NCBI RefSeq assembly: GCF_900141855.1
Contig: NZ_FQYU01000002.1
Span: forward strand, 682,001-746,000
Length of the DNA: 64,000 bases
Source: Pseudozobellia thermophila
GTDB taxonomy: Bacteria; Bacteroidota; Bacteroidia; Flavobacteriales; Flavobacteriaceae
Direction: 5' to 3'
Below the pieces are notes generated by a model. It was not told the DNA's origin, made no database searches, and worked only from the letters and a program-made list of their open reading frames with translations. Shown piece after piece: positions 53,898 through 62,400 of the stretch; within the stretch, counting starts at the first letter, position 1; each line of letters opens with the position of its first letter. The translations under genes were made by a program, and so were the position numbers.

Positions 53898-55106
53898 TTA
53901 TTTAGAGGCTTTAATGGTTACGGACAAGGGGCTGGACATGATCTGCGCCTGTTGGCTAAGCAGCGTTTCCCAATCTTCAACGGAAGCAACCTGACCGCTT
54001 TTTTCCCAGGCAAACCCGGCGTAATAGCTCAATGTACCCTGAGGTTCCGTAACGATCAGCAAGTTGCTTTGATCGGGCACTTCCGACTTATATGCGATGG
54101 CATCCGTTACGGTCTTCGGATCGATGACGACCCCTTCGCCCACTTTAGCGCCATCAATGGTTTCCCAATGGCGGAACCATCCTTCTTCCTTATTGATGGC
54201 AACTTCCCCTTCATTGTTGTGCAGGGTAATGCCCACCGTATAATTGGGGACTTGCCTATCGGAAGAAAGGGAGATATCGAATTTTGAGAAGTTAGAGCCC
54301 AGATCGAGGGTAATCCTCTTGGTTTCCCTTACCCCATATTCGCTCCACGGTGCATAGTCCAGCTCAAAAACGGTTCGAAGCGGACCTGCGGCCAAGGTAC
54401 GCGAGGCGGTAAAATTATTCGACACCAGTAAACTGTCGTTTTCCCAAATACCGATACCACCGGTACCCCTACTGGCCCCGACATGATAGGGGTCGTAGCC
54501 CTCGCCGTGATCGGTATGGTAATAGCCCGGTTGGGTCTCGTGCGCCTTGTACCATTTGTTGATTATGGATTTGTCGGTTCTTTTTAACCACAGGTCGATC
54601 CCACTCGAAAGCGTACTTCCGGGCACTCCCGCCAGGGCCTCCCTCTCGCCCGTTGGCCCATAGGTTCTAAAGGCAACCTTGTCGTTCTCCCAGGTGTAGT
54701 CGTCGGTTCTTTCAGGAACGAGCCGGGAATAGGCCACCACATCGCTTTCCGGAGCTGCTTTTGTGCTATCGATAAGAATGGTATACTCCGAACTGCCATT
54801 GGCCGCTACCTCGGCCTGAAAAAGCAGTTCGTCGTTCGTGCCGTCCTGATCGTAATCGATCCATTGGGTACGCAGGTATCCTTGATCGTCATTTCGCTTT
54901 ATCCGGATATGACCTTCGGATGTACCGTTTAAGACGGTCTTTAGATCTTGGACATCGAGCCCTACCACCTCGTTACGGGCAAAACCGAGGTCGTTCTTAA
55001 CTTCTATCAAAAGTGTTTGGTCCTTTTCGGCGGGTGCGCATGCGGTAGCCAAACAAAGTAGGCCCAGAAAGGCCAAGTGAACCGGAGATCTATGGTCTGT
55101 TTTCAT
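53898..55106 (-). CDS. DUF4861 family lipoprotein
   Basis: This 402-aa protein has a lipoprotein signal (CLATAC, Cys23) and one domain of the DUF4861 type (about 35-400), mainly beta-strand, with polar/aromatic motifs such as QWIDYDQDGTNDELLFQ, WYKAHETQPGYYHTDHGEGYDPYHVGASRG and LDYAPWSEYGVRET. The His-rich stretch around 195-215 looks like an active site. As far as I know the function is not established; family members recur beside kduI/kduD and lyases, so an enzyme acting on unsaturated or oxidised uronates is an attractive guess. It lies in a tight operon (11 bp after DUF6250-like, 6 bp before the transporter). Confidence 0.75.
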   Translation of the reverse strand: MKTDHRSPVHLAFLGLLCLATACAPAEKDQTLLIEVKNDLGFARNEVVGLDVQDLKTVLNGTSEGHIRIKRNDDQGYLRTQWIDYDQDGTNDELLFQAEVAANGSSEYTILIDSTKAAPESDVVAYSRLVPERTDDYTWENDKVAFRTYGPTGEREALAGVPGSTLSSGIDLWLKRTDKSIINKWYKAHETQPGYYHTDHGEGYDPYHVGASRGTGGIGIWENDSLLVSNNFTASRTLAAGPLRTVFELDYAPWSEYGVRETKRITLDLGSNFSKFDISLSSDRQVPNYTVGITLHNNEGEVAINKEEGWFRHWETIDGAKVGEGVVIDPKTVTDAIAYKSEVPDQSNLLIVTEPQGTLSYYAGFAWEKSGQVASVEDWETLLSQQAQIMSSPLSVTIKASK

Positions 55107-55117
55107 GGTTGCTTAAT

Positions 55118-55882
55118 TTATTGTTTTGAAGTTACTTTTTGCTTCTCTAGGCTAAACACCTTGAAATTGTCAAGGGTCATGTGGTTGTTGACCGTCCTAA
55201 AGCCAAAATGGCCCGATGTATAGGGATCGGGGTCGTAGAAATCGATGATCCGTTTGCCGTCGCGGTAATATTGGATAATTCCGTTATAGGCTATGATCTT
55301 GATCTGTGTAACCTCGTTGGGCTTTATCAGGTATTCTTCTTGCGACAGGTCATGTTCCGGCAGCAGGGGCCTTTCGCCGTTACCGGTATACCTGCGAAAA
55401 CGGGTTTTCGAATTATCGTGCCCCCCCACACCCATATAATACAGTCGCAGGCTGTCGTAGTTGGAAAACTTGCCCCCTCTTTTTCTTGAATTTACAAATA
55501 GGTCTTCGGGATGTTCCATATCCTGGGCCATCCAAAAACAATTGAGGTCCGAGACACGGTCTTGCGGACCGCCCTTATCTATTACATGGGCATCGTACGT
55601 AATCATAATCGGCCCCTCCAATTTCTTGGTCAGCCAAACGGTACACCCGGCAACATCGATGATTTCCATTTTCCCATTGTTTACCGTTACAGTACCGCCG
55701 GGCATCTGCTCTACCTTCCAATTTTGAAAGCCCAGCTCAAAGGCATCCAAATACACTAATCTCGCTTTTGCAGTGAGGGTATCGTTAATTTTTACGGATT
55801 CTTCCTGGCCGGTAATCGTATGTGAAATGGCCCCTACCAGCAACAAGGTGCCTATTAGTTTACTTTTTATTCTTCTATTCAT
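55118..55882 (-). CDS. DUF6250-like secreted jelly-roll protein
   Basis: This 254-aa protein has a signal peptide (about 1-25) and a concanavalin-like beta-sandwich (about 40-245; LDAFELGFQNWKVEQMPGGTVTVNNG, ITYDAHVIDKGGPQDRVSDLNCFWMA, YYRDGKRIIDFYDPDPYTSGHFGFRTVNNHMTLDNFKVFSL). The pattern fits DUF6250 proteins, which occur in pectin- and alga-degrading loci; some relatives are annotated as lyases or glycan-binding domains. I cannot assign an activity. It heads the kduID transcript, after a 139-bp gap that probably holds the promoter. Confidence 0.65.
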   Translation of the reverse strand: MNRRIKSKLIGTLLLVGAISHTITGQEESVKINDTLTAKARLVYLDAFELGFQNWKVEQMPGGTVTVNNGKMEIIDVAGCTVWLTKKLEGPIMITYDAHVIDKGGPQDRVSDLNCFWMAQDMEHPEDLFVNSRKRGGKFSNYDSLRLYYMGVGGHDNSKTRFRRYTGNGERPLLPEHDLSQEEYLIKPNEVTQIKIIAYNGIIQYYRDGKRIIDFYDPDPYTSGHFGFRTVNNHMTLDNFKVFSLEKQKVTSKQ

Positions 55883-56021
55883 ATAAATTTTAATCGTCTA
55901 CAAGGTCGGTCGCCCAACATTTTTTAATTCTTAATCCCCAAGTTCAAAATGTGCGTCAACCATGGCTACCAGCTTTCAACCCTTGTGAAATATATGCGCG
56001 CCCAATGGTTGTGGGCCTCTT

Positions 56022-57695
56022 CTACCAAAAGTCGTTCTCTTTTTCGGCCTTCATTTTTTTATAGATGTCGATGTACTTTTGGTCGAGCTCGGGCGAGTCT
56101 TTGTATTTTTTTCTGAGTTCCTTTAGTTTCTGCTTTAACTCCTCAACCACCTCGGCATAATCGGGATGGTCATAGACGTTGTTCAATTCATGTGGGTCGT
56201 TCAAGCGGTCGTACAGTTCCCATTCGTCAACGTCGAAATAAAAGTGGGCCAGCTTGTATTCCTTGGTAACGATCCCGTAATGGCGCTTTACCATGTGTAC
56301 GCTCGGATACTCGTAGTAATGGTAGTATACGGCATCCCGGTTCCATTTTTCCTTTTCACCCTTCAATAAGGGCATTAGACTTTCTCCTTGCATATCGGAA
56401 GGGACCTCAATACCGGCCGCTTCGAGAAAGGTCGGTGCAAAATCGAGGTTCTGTACCATTTCGTTCTCTACCGACCCCGGTTCGATCGTATTTGGCCATT
56501 TAATGATCAAAGGCGTCTTAAAGGATTGGTCGTAGATAAACCTTTTATCGAACCAACCATGCTCCCCGAGATAAAAGCCTTGGTCGGAGGTGTATACCAC
56601 AATGGTATTTTCGGCGAGTCCGCTTTCCTCCAAATAATCCAGGACTCGACCGACATTATCGTCGACCGAAGAAATACAGGCCAGGTAATCTTGCATGTAG
56701 CGTTGGTATTTCCAGCGCATTTTTTCCTCATCGGTCATCGTGGGCCAATTCTTTTCAAACTCGGCATTGATCTCATCCAACACCTCATCGTACTTTGCTT
56801 TCTGCTCCCTATTGGCACGTCCGTAGGGGCCGTAAAACCCATTCTTGAACTCCTCTACCTTCGGGGTCACCTTATCGCCCATTTTTTCGAGCAGTTCGGG
56901 TCTGATCTTGCTATCGTGGCTGTACATCATATGGGTGAACAAGTTCATCTCGGCCGTTTTGGCGGCGGTTCCGCGATTGCTATAATCGTCGAACAAGGTC
57001 TCCGGCTCCGGAAACTCTTTCTTGGTAAATTCCTTGAATTTTTCGGGAGTTGGCCACCATGGCCTATGCGGCGCTTTATGGAGGTACATCATCATAAAGG
57101 GCTTGTCCTCGTCCCGTTCCTCCTTAAGCCAATTTAGGGTAACGTCGGTAATGATATCGGTAACATAACCGGTAATCGTGGTGTCTCCCTTAGAGGTAAT
57201 AAAATCCGGATTGATATAAAAACCCTGGCCGGGCAGGATCATAAAATCGTCTACCCCCTTCGGATTGTTCCCAAAATGCAACTTGCCGAACATGGCCGTC
57301 TGATAGCCGTTTTTTTGAAAAATTTGGGGAAAGGTGACCTGTGTGGTATCGAAGGGCATCAGGTTGTCGATCTTCCCGTTTATGTGGGTATGTTTTCCCG
57401 TAAGGATGGTCGCCCTAGACGGTGCACAGATCGAATTGGTGACACTGGCATTGGTAAACAACATCCCTTCCTTGGCCAACCGGTCTATATTGGGGGTCTT
57501 TATCAATTTACTGCCATAGGCACTTATCGCCTGATAGGCGTGATCATCGGACATGATGAACAGAATATTCGGCTTCTGCGTTTTTTTTGGCTTCTTGGCT
57601 TCCGGTTTTTCGTTACAGCCCAAAAATGCAAGGGCACTTATAATTGCCACTACAAAAAACCTAGCCCCCTTTGTTTTAACCTCAAGTATTTTCAT
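56022..57695 (-). CDS. S1 family formylglycine sulfatase, lipoprotein
   Basis: This 557-aa lipoprotein (lipobox AFLGC, Cys27) has ILFIMSDDHAYQAISAYGSKL, the FGly motif CAPSR (Cys90) in SICAPSRATILTGKHTHING, FGKLHFG, and VYTSDQGFYLGEHGWFDKR. The long middle region (about 205-320, Lys/Glu rich) and the DDHAYQAI start resemble the sulfatase subgroup often found in algal-polysaccharide loci. It is 15 bp after another sulfatase and would be cotranscribed with it. Confidence 0.95.
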   Translation of the reverse strand: MKILEVKTKGARFFVVAIISALAFLGCNEKPEAKKPKKTQKPNILFIMSDDHAYQAISAYGSKLIKTPNIDRLAKEGMLFTNASVTNSICAPSRATILTGKHTHINGKIDNLMPFDTTQVTFPQIFQKNGYQTAMFGKLHFGNNPKGVDDFMILPGQGFYINPDFITSKGDTTITGYVTDIITDVTLNWLKEERDEDKPFMMMYLHKAPHRPWWPTPEKFKEFTKKEFPEPETLFDDYSNRGTAAKTAEMNLFTHMMYSHDSKIRPELLEKMGDKVTPKVEEFKNGFYGPYGRANREQKAKYDEVLDEINAEFEKNWPTMTDEEKMRWKYQRYMQDYLACISSVDDNVGRVLDYLEESGLAENTIVVYTSDQGFYLGEHGWFDKRFIYDQSFKTPLIIKWPNTIEPGSVENEMVQNLDFAPTFLEAAGIEVPSDMQGESLMPLLKGEKEKWNRDAVYYHYYEYPSVHMVKRHYGIVTKEYKLAHFYFDVDEWELYDRLNDPHELNNVYDHPDYAEVVEELKQKLKELRKKYKDSPELDQKYIDIYKKMKAEKENDFW

Positions 57696-57710
57696 ACCCT
57701 ATATTTATAA

Positions 57711-59165
57711 TTATTCTTCGTTTTGCCATACGTGGCTCCCTTTTAAAAGAAGGCCGTATTCCTTTTCAAGTAGGCGCTTCATTTGCCCGAACACGACGGG
57801 GGAATCGACAGAAAGGTCGGTGGTCTCCCTAGGGTCGTCCTTTAGGTTGTACAACTCAAAATCGGTCAGCTCACTGGTTTTAACCAGGGCTTCGTTACCG
57901 CTATGTATATTGTTCAGCCGGGGAAGGTAGTCTCCCTTGTATTTCAATCTGGCCAATATTTTATAATCGCCATGGCGCATAGCTACCTGATGTTCGTTCA
58001 GGGCATTATAAAACCCCCAAATTAGCGGTTTTTTTCTAAAAAACTGTCCGTTTTTTAGAAGAGATACAAAAGATTCGCCATCAAGTTCCTTATTTGGTAA
58101 TTCGGCACCCGTAATTTCACAAAGCGTAGGCAAGATATCGAGCGCCGAAACCACGGCATCGGTCGTACCGCTATAGGTATCCCTTCCCATCCACTTTACG
58201 ATACCGGGAACATGGAAACCCGCTTCGGTCGTCCATAATTTTCTTCCTTTCAAGCCCCCTGTTCGGCCAAAGCTCCTTTGGGCCCTTGAATACCTGTTCA
58301 AGGTTTCGGGTCCGTTATCGGAGGTAAAGATTACAATGGTATTGTCGGCTCCTTTCCTTTTCAAATAATCCAGCAAGCGCCCTACGGCCTTGTCAACATT
58401 GGCGACATTGGCAAAAAATTGGGCCTCTGCTTCATTATTGGCGTAGGGAAGGTATTCTTTTACCAAATCTTCGGGAGAAGCGATCGGTTCATGGGGCTCA
58501 TGAAAGGTTACCTGCAGGTAGAAGGGGGCATCATCATCTTTTTTGTCCAGCCAATCGATGGCCTCATCCACGACGATTTGACAACTAAAGCCTTCCATGG
58601 GCCCCACGTCTTTGCCGTTCCTGACAAAGTTTTTGGGGTTTTCATGACTGGGCGATGCATTGTTGTGCGTAGCGAACCAATAGTCGAACCCAAAGGCATC
58701 GGGTTGGGGTTGCGCCGGGTGGTTAAAAAGCGAACTGCAGTGCCATTTGCCCACCAGGGCCGTGGAATAGCCTACGGTCTTTAAGCGCTGGGGGATGGTC
58801 TCCTCCCCCTTTTGAAGGTGTACCAAATGCCTAAGGTCCTCGCTCTTTTTGGGGCCGGGAATAAAGTCATAGACGCCTGCCCTATTCGGACTACGACCGG
58901 TCAATAAACCTACACGGGAAGGGGAACAAACGGGAGCGGCCGAATAAAAATTCGTCATTTTTATACCCGTCTCGGCCAGTTGGTCAATGTTCGGGGTCTT
59001 GATCGTCGGATGTCCAAAAGACGACAGGTCGCCATAGCCCAGGTCGTCGCATAGAAACACTACTATGTTCGGCCTATTTTGTTGTTGCCGGCCTTGAGAT
59101 CGGCCCAATGCGAAATTTAGCCCAAAGGCAACTAAAACAAGTACATGAAAAGTATTCTTTAACAT
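57711..59165 (-). CDS. S1 family formylglycine sulfatase, secreted
   Basis: This 484-aa protein has a signal peptide (about 1-24), IVVFLCDDLGYGDLSSFGHPT, the FGly motif CSPSR (Cys80) in PVCSPSRVGLLTGRSPNRAGVYD, VGKWHCSSLF, and FTSDNGPETLNRYSRAQRSFGRTGG. It precedes a second sulfatase by 15 bp; the pair may remove two sulfates in order. A 99-bp spacer separates it from the oxidoreductase gene upstream. Confidence 0.95.
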   Translation of the reverse strand: MLKNTFHVLVLVAFGLNFALGRSQGRQQQNRPNIVVFLCDDLGYGDLSSFGHPTIKTPNIDQLAETGIKMTNFYSAAPVCSPSRVGLLTGRSPNRAGVYDFIPGPKKSEDLRHLVHLQKGEETIPQRLKTVGYSTALVGKWHCSSLFNHPAQPQPDAFGFDYWFATHNNASPSHENPKNFVRNGKDVGPMEGFSCQIVVDEAIDWLDKKDDDAPFYLQVTFHEPHEPIASPEDLVKEYLPYANNEAEAQFFANVANVDKAVGRLLDYLKRKGADNTIVIFTSDNGPETLNRYSRAQRSFGRTGGLKGRKLWTTEAGFHVPGIVKWMGRDTYSGTTDAVVSALDILPTLCEITGAELPNKELDGESFVSLLKNGQFFRKKPLIWGFYNALNEHQVAMRHGDYKILARLKYKGDYLPRLNNIHSGNEALVKTSELTDFELYNLKDDPRETTDLSVDSPVVFGQMKRLLEKEYGLLLKGSHVWQNEE

Positions 59166-59264
59166 CCTTACATTTATGTTTTTGCAATTACACTCCAGTT
59201 CTTCAACTACTGTTTTCCCAGGGCCGGACCAAGCCGGGCTATAGCCCCTCCCCTTGTTCGAACC

Positions 59265-60941
59265 CTATTCTTCCGGTGACCTGTACTCCAAAACCTGCCC
59301 ATCTGCCAAAAGTTTTTCCCTTAGGGTCGGGTACGGGATTTCATGGATATCCTTGTCCTTTTCGAGGGCCAAAGCCGCCAAGGTTCCCGCACTTTGCCCC
59401 AATATCATAAATACGGGCTCCATACGAATAGAACCAAAGGCGATGTGCGAACTGGAAACCGCTGCGGTAACCAATAAATTTTTGCACTCCTCCTTTTTGG
59501 GCAAGATCGTTCCCAAATGGATTTGATAAGGCCCTGGAGGCTCTACCCCCAAATCCCCTTCGTTTTGTACGTAACCTTCCTCGGTAATATAGCGTTGTAC
59601 ATTGTGGGAGTCCATCGTGTACGACCCCATACCGATAGGCTTTGTTACTTTTTTCCTTCCCATGATTTCATTCTCGGTCATTACATAATCGCCGATCATT
59701 CTTCGGGCCTCCCGCACGTAGATTTGGTAGGGCCAATGGCCATTGTCTACAAATTCGTCTTTTGCAAGTCCCCATTTACGGATGTTTTCCCTCAACCTTT
59801 CGGGAACGCTTTCATCGTGACCCCAGAAATACAATAATCCTTTATGGTAGTTAATGTGCTCTTCCAGGATCTCTTTTCGTTTTTCATAAGGTGCCTCGGG
59901 GTACTCATAGTTCATCCCAATATTGTCGGAACTAAACGGACCAACATTGTTTACATCCCGCTTTTTATTCGGTATTTTGCCTCCGCCGAACATCGAATAC
60001 CTGCCCGACTTGAAAACCCTTCTGAGCAATTCATATTGGGCCGGGTCGTAGTTTTCCGGCTTCTCAAAAGGCACGATATTTCCTTCGGCATTGGTGGTGC
60101 ACAGCCTATAGTTATAGGCTTGTACACGTTTGTCTCCCGACCCCTGCTCTCCGGGGGGTTCGGTCGATATACGTGGCAACACCCCACTGGTGGGGTCTCC
60201 TGGAATTACATACGGACTGATTTTTCGGTCCCCAAAATTATGGCTGTGGTGAAATTGTTCTTTTTGTACCCCGTTCCATTGTTCGTTATACACGCTATTC
60301 GCCTCGCGGCCCACGTGATAATTGATCCCGGCCGCAGCCATTAGGTCGCCTTCATAAGTGGCATCGACAAAAATGTTTGCTTTGTAGGTAGTGCCGTCCA
60401 ACATGGTTATCGCCGTTATTTTGCCGTCCTCTACCTCTACCCCATTTTCACGGTCAAGCCATTTATCCCTAAGAATGGTTATGTTGTGGCCTTTTACGAA
60501 CTTTTCAAAGGTCTGTTCCGCCACGTGCGGCTCAAAAGTCCACATGGTCTTATACTCATCGTCTATGGCCGTGGTTCCTTGGCCGACGTTGTCATATTCG
60601 TCTCGCGGTTGCCACCTCCAGGCATCATCGTTCTGATAATGTTTATAGATTTCTTGGTAAAACTCTTTCGATATCCCCCCTATCACCTGCTTGTTGCCCA
60701 AATCGGTAAAGCCCAATCCGCTCGCCGAAAGTCCCCCGATATGTTTTTCGGGGCAGACGATAATAAGGGATTTGTTCATTCGGGCCAATTGTACGGCTGT
60801 TGCGATTGCCGCCGATGTACCGCCATAAATAACTACTTCGGCATCGATATCGGACGCCTCCTTATTCGAAGTACATCCCAAATAATACAAGGCAAGGGCG
60901 GTTAAAATGGTACTTTTTAATACTTTGATCAATCGTTTCAT
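59265..60941 (-). CDS. FAD-dependent oxidoreductase, lipoprotein
   Basis: Starting at the ATG at 60941 the protein is 558 aa with a lipoprotein signal (ALYYLGC, Cys23); a 33-residue longer form from 61040 lacks a sensible signal. The FAD-binding Rossmann motif (EVVIYGGTSAAIATAVQLARM) and GGLSASGLGFTDLGNKQVIGG, EGDLMAAAGI and SHIAFGSIRMEPVFMILGQSAGTLAALA near the end place it in the FAD_oxidored family (PF12831). Members are common in glycan loci, sometimes mis-named xanthan lyase, and their substrates are mostly unknown. A lipid-anchored flavoenzyme among sulfatases suggests oxidation of a sugar residue in the periplasm. Confidence 0.85.
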   Translation of the reverse strand: MKRLIKVLKSTILTALALYYLGCTSNKEASDIDAEVVIYGGTSAAIATAVQLARMNKSLIIVCPEKHIGGLSASGLGFTDLGNKQVIGGISKEFYQEIYKHYQNDDAWRWQPRDEYDNVGQGTTAIDDEYKTMWTFEPHVAEQTFEKFVKGHNITILRDKWLDRENGVEVEDGKITAITMLDGTTYKANIFVDATYEGDLMAAAGINYHVGREANSVYNEQWNGVQKEQFHHSHNFGDRKISPYVIPGDPTSGVLPRISTEPPGEQGSGDKRVQAYNYRLCTTNAEGNIVPFEKPENYDPAQYELLRRVFKSGRYSMFGGGKIPNKKRDVNNVGPFSSDNIGMNYEYPEAPYEKRKEILEEHINYHKGLLYFWGHDESVPERLRENIRKWGLAKDEFVDNGHWPYQIYVREARRMIGDYVMTENEIMGRKKVTKPIGMGSYTMDSHNVQRYITEEGYVQNEGDLGVEPPGPYQIHLGTILPKKEECKNLLVTAAVSSSHIAFGSIRMEPVFMILGQSAGTLAALALEKDKDIHEIPYPTLREKLLADGQVLEYRSPEE

Positions 60942-61169
60942 AAGCTTGGTCTTACATTGGTTATTTAAGAAGAATCGATATGTAATTACCGATTTCCTTT
61001 TGTTGTTCTTTTCTATTATGCTAAGGTTACCCAACTTCAATAGACCATACGAGCTGTTCGCCTTTTTGCCTTGGGACCACGTTACCTATTTCCCCTCATC
61101 CCCGTTCTGTCCGTTTGTGGGCACCCTATAGACAGCACCGATAATCTGTGGTAGCTGTTTTCCAATATC
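60942..61169. other. Non-coding spacer upstream of the oxidoreductase gene
   Basis: 228 bp without a supported gene between the GHL15-like stop and the oxidoreductase start. It probably contains a promoter for the oxidoreductase-sulfatase transcript, but I see no convincing TAnnTTTG box or terminator. Confidence 0.5.
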
Positions 61170-62390
61170 TTAATGCCACGTAATTTTCGCTTTTCGCGCC
61201 TCCGTATCAACCCAAACACTTGCATGCTCAAATTCACGTGTAAACACCCATCCCTCCGGGTTTTCGCGTTTAAAGGCCCCCTTGGGTTTCCCTAGCGGTT
61301 TTCGCAATGCCGGGTAATCGACCAGGTTGCCATCCTCCAGGTTCCACCCCCAATTCCACTGAAAATACGAATATGGCTGGGCTCCAATAAGGTAACAGGC
61401 ATGGTAAAATTCTAATTGCTCCTTCGACCGTTGTTCTATACCGCCTGTTTTCGTAGCCCCCATGGTGATATCGTTTCGCCCCTTTCCCTTGGCGCCGAAA
61501 CGATAGATGGAGATCTTACCCGCCTTGGCAATGCGAACCATATCGTTCCATTCTTTGAGTAAGTTCTCCTTATTGGTAACCGTCGCGTTATAATGCTCGA
61601 ACATAAAGGCATCGCAATGGGGGAAGACCTCCTTGGTGCGGGCGGCATTATTACCGACCAATATTTTATCGGGTATCCCTTCCTTTAGCGCGGCCATCAT
61701 TTCCCCTTTGGCCCTTGCCAATTCGGCCAAGTCATCTACATGATAACCTGCCTTTTCGTCCACATTCATCCGGTCGACAAAAATACCATCGGCACCCGAA
61801 ATTTTAATGCCTTCAAGGGCCGAGGCCACCCACCATTTGCGAAATTCCGGGTTTAAGGCATCGAAATAGTACGAAAATGCCGGACCGTTTGTTTTTTCAA
61901 GCAACTTGCCGGTCTTGGGATCGATCGCCAAGAATTTGGCCAGTTCCTTGTTCTTGGCGATGCCCTTAGGGGTGAGGTCTTTATTGAACCGTGTAAAGGG
62001 CCATGCCACATAGGAATTGTAGTAGAACAGGACTTTAGCCTCCGGCTTTACCTTGTGAAATGCCTCCACTTCGTGCTTTGTTCCGAGCACGGCATCGCCG
62101 AGCGAGTTAAACGCATGCGATTTTTCGATACAGACAAAATCCGTTCTGTTGGCTATAAAATCAACCTCTTGGGGCTCCAAGACCCGGTCAATATCCCCAA
62201 AGTGATAGTACATTGGTGTAGTGTCCCAACTAAATTTTGGAAAATAGCCCTTTGCCTTAAAACTAGGACCATCACTTACAAACAGCGATGATGCTTCTTG
62301 GGCATATGAACCCCAGTTTAGTGCGATGAAACCACAAACGACACCTAAGGTTTTTGGGAACCGAATTCGAAATAGCGCTTTATTCTTCAT
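61170..62390 (-). CDS. Putative GHL15-type glycoside hydrolase
   Basis: This 406-aa secreted protein (signal about 1-30) forms a TIM barrel of the hypothetical glycosyl hydrolase family (PF14885, GHL15-like): YFPKFSWDTTPMYYHFG at the start, VLFYYNSYVAWPFTRF, the acidic strand ADGIFVDRMNVDEKAGY and CDAFMFEHYN, with candidate catalytic Asp and Glu. As far as I know no activity is established for the family. It is 10 bp after the heparinase-type lyase gene and so probably acts on products of that enzyme. Confidence 0.65.
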   Translation of the reverse strand: MKNKALFRIRFPKTLGVVCGFIALNWGSYAQEASSLFVSDGPSFKAKGYFPKFSWDTTPMYYHFGDIDRVLEPQEVDFIANRTDFVCIEKSHAFNSLGDAVLGTKHEVEAFHKVKPEAKVLFYYNSYVAWPFTRFNKDLTPKGIAKNKELAKFLAIDPKTGKLLEKTNGPAFSYYFDALNPEFRKWWVASALEGIKISGADGIFVDRMNVDEKAGYHVDDLAELARAKGEMMAALKEGIPDKILVGNNAARTKEVFPHCDAFMFEHYNATVTNKENLLKEWNDMVRIAKAGKISIYRFGAKGKGRNDITMGATKTGGIEQRSKEQLEFYHACYLIGAQPYSYFQWNWGWNLEDGNLVDYPALRKPLGKPKGAFKRENPEGWVFTREFEHASVWVDTEARKAKITWH

Positions 62391-62400
62391 TTTCCTTTAA

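Noticed and set aside
56388-57137. 249-codon plus-strand ORF
   Set aside because: Antisense shadow of the 56022 sulfatase.
59179-59200. TTTTTGCAATTACA stretch resembling the flank of element copy 3
   Set aside because: Shares only the A/T-rich flank, not the conserved TTCAATA core; treated as chance.
59236-59247. 12-bp palindrome GGGCTATAGCCC near the end of the oxidoreductase spacer
   Set aside because: No loop and no T-run; too short to call a terminator or operator.
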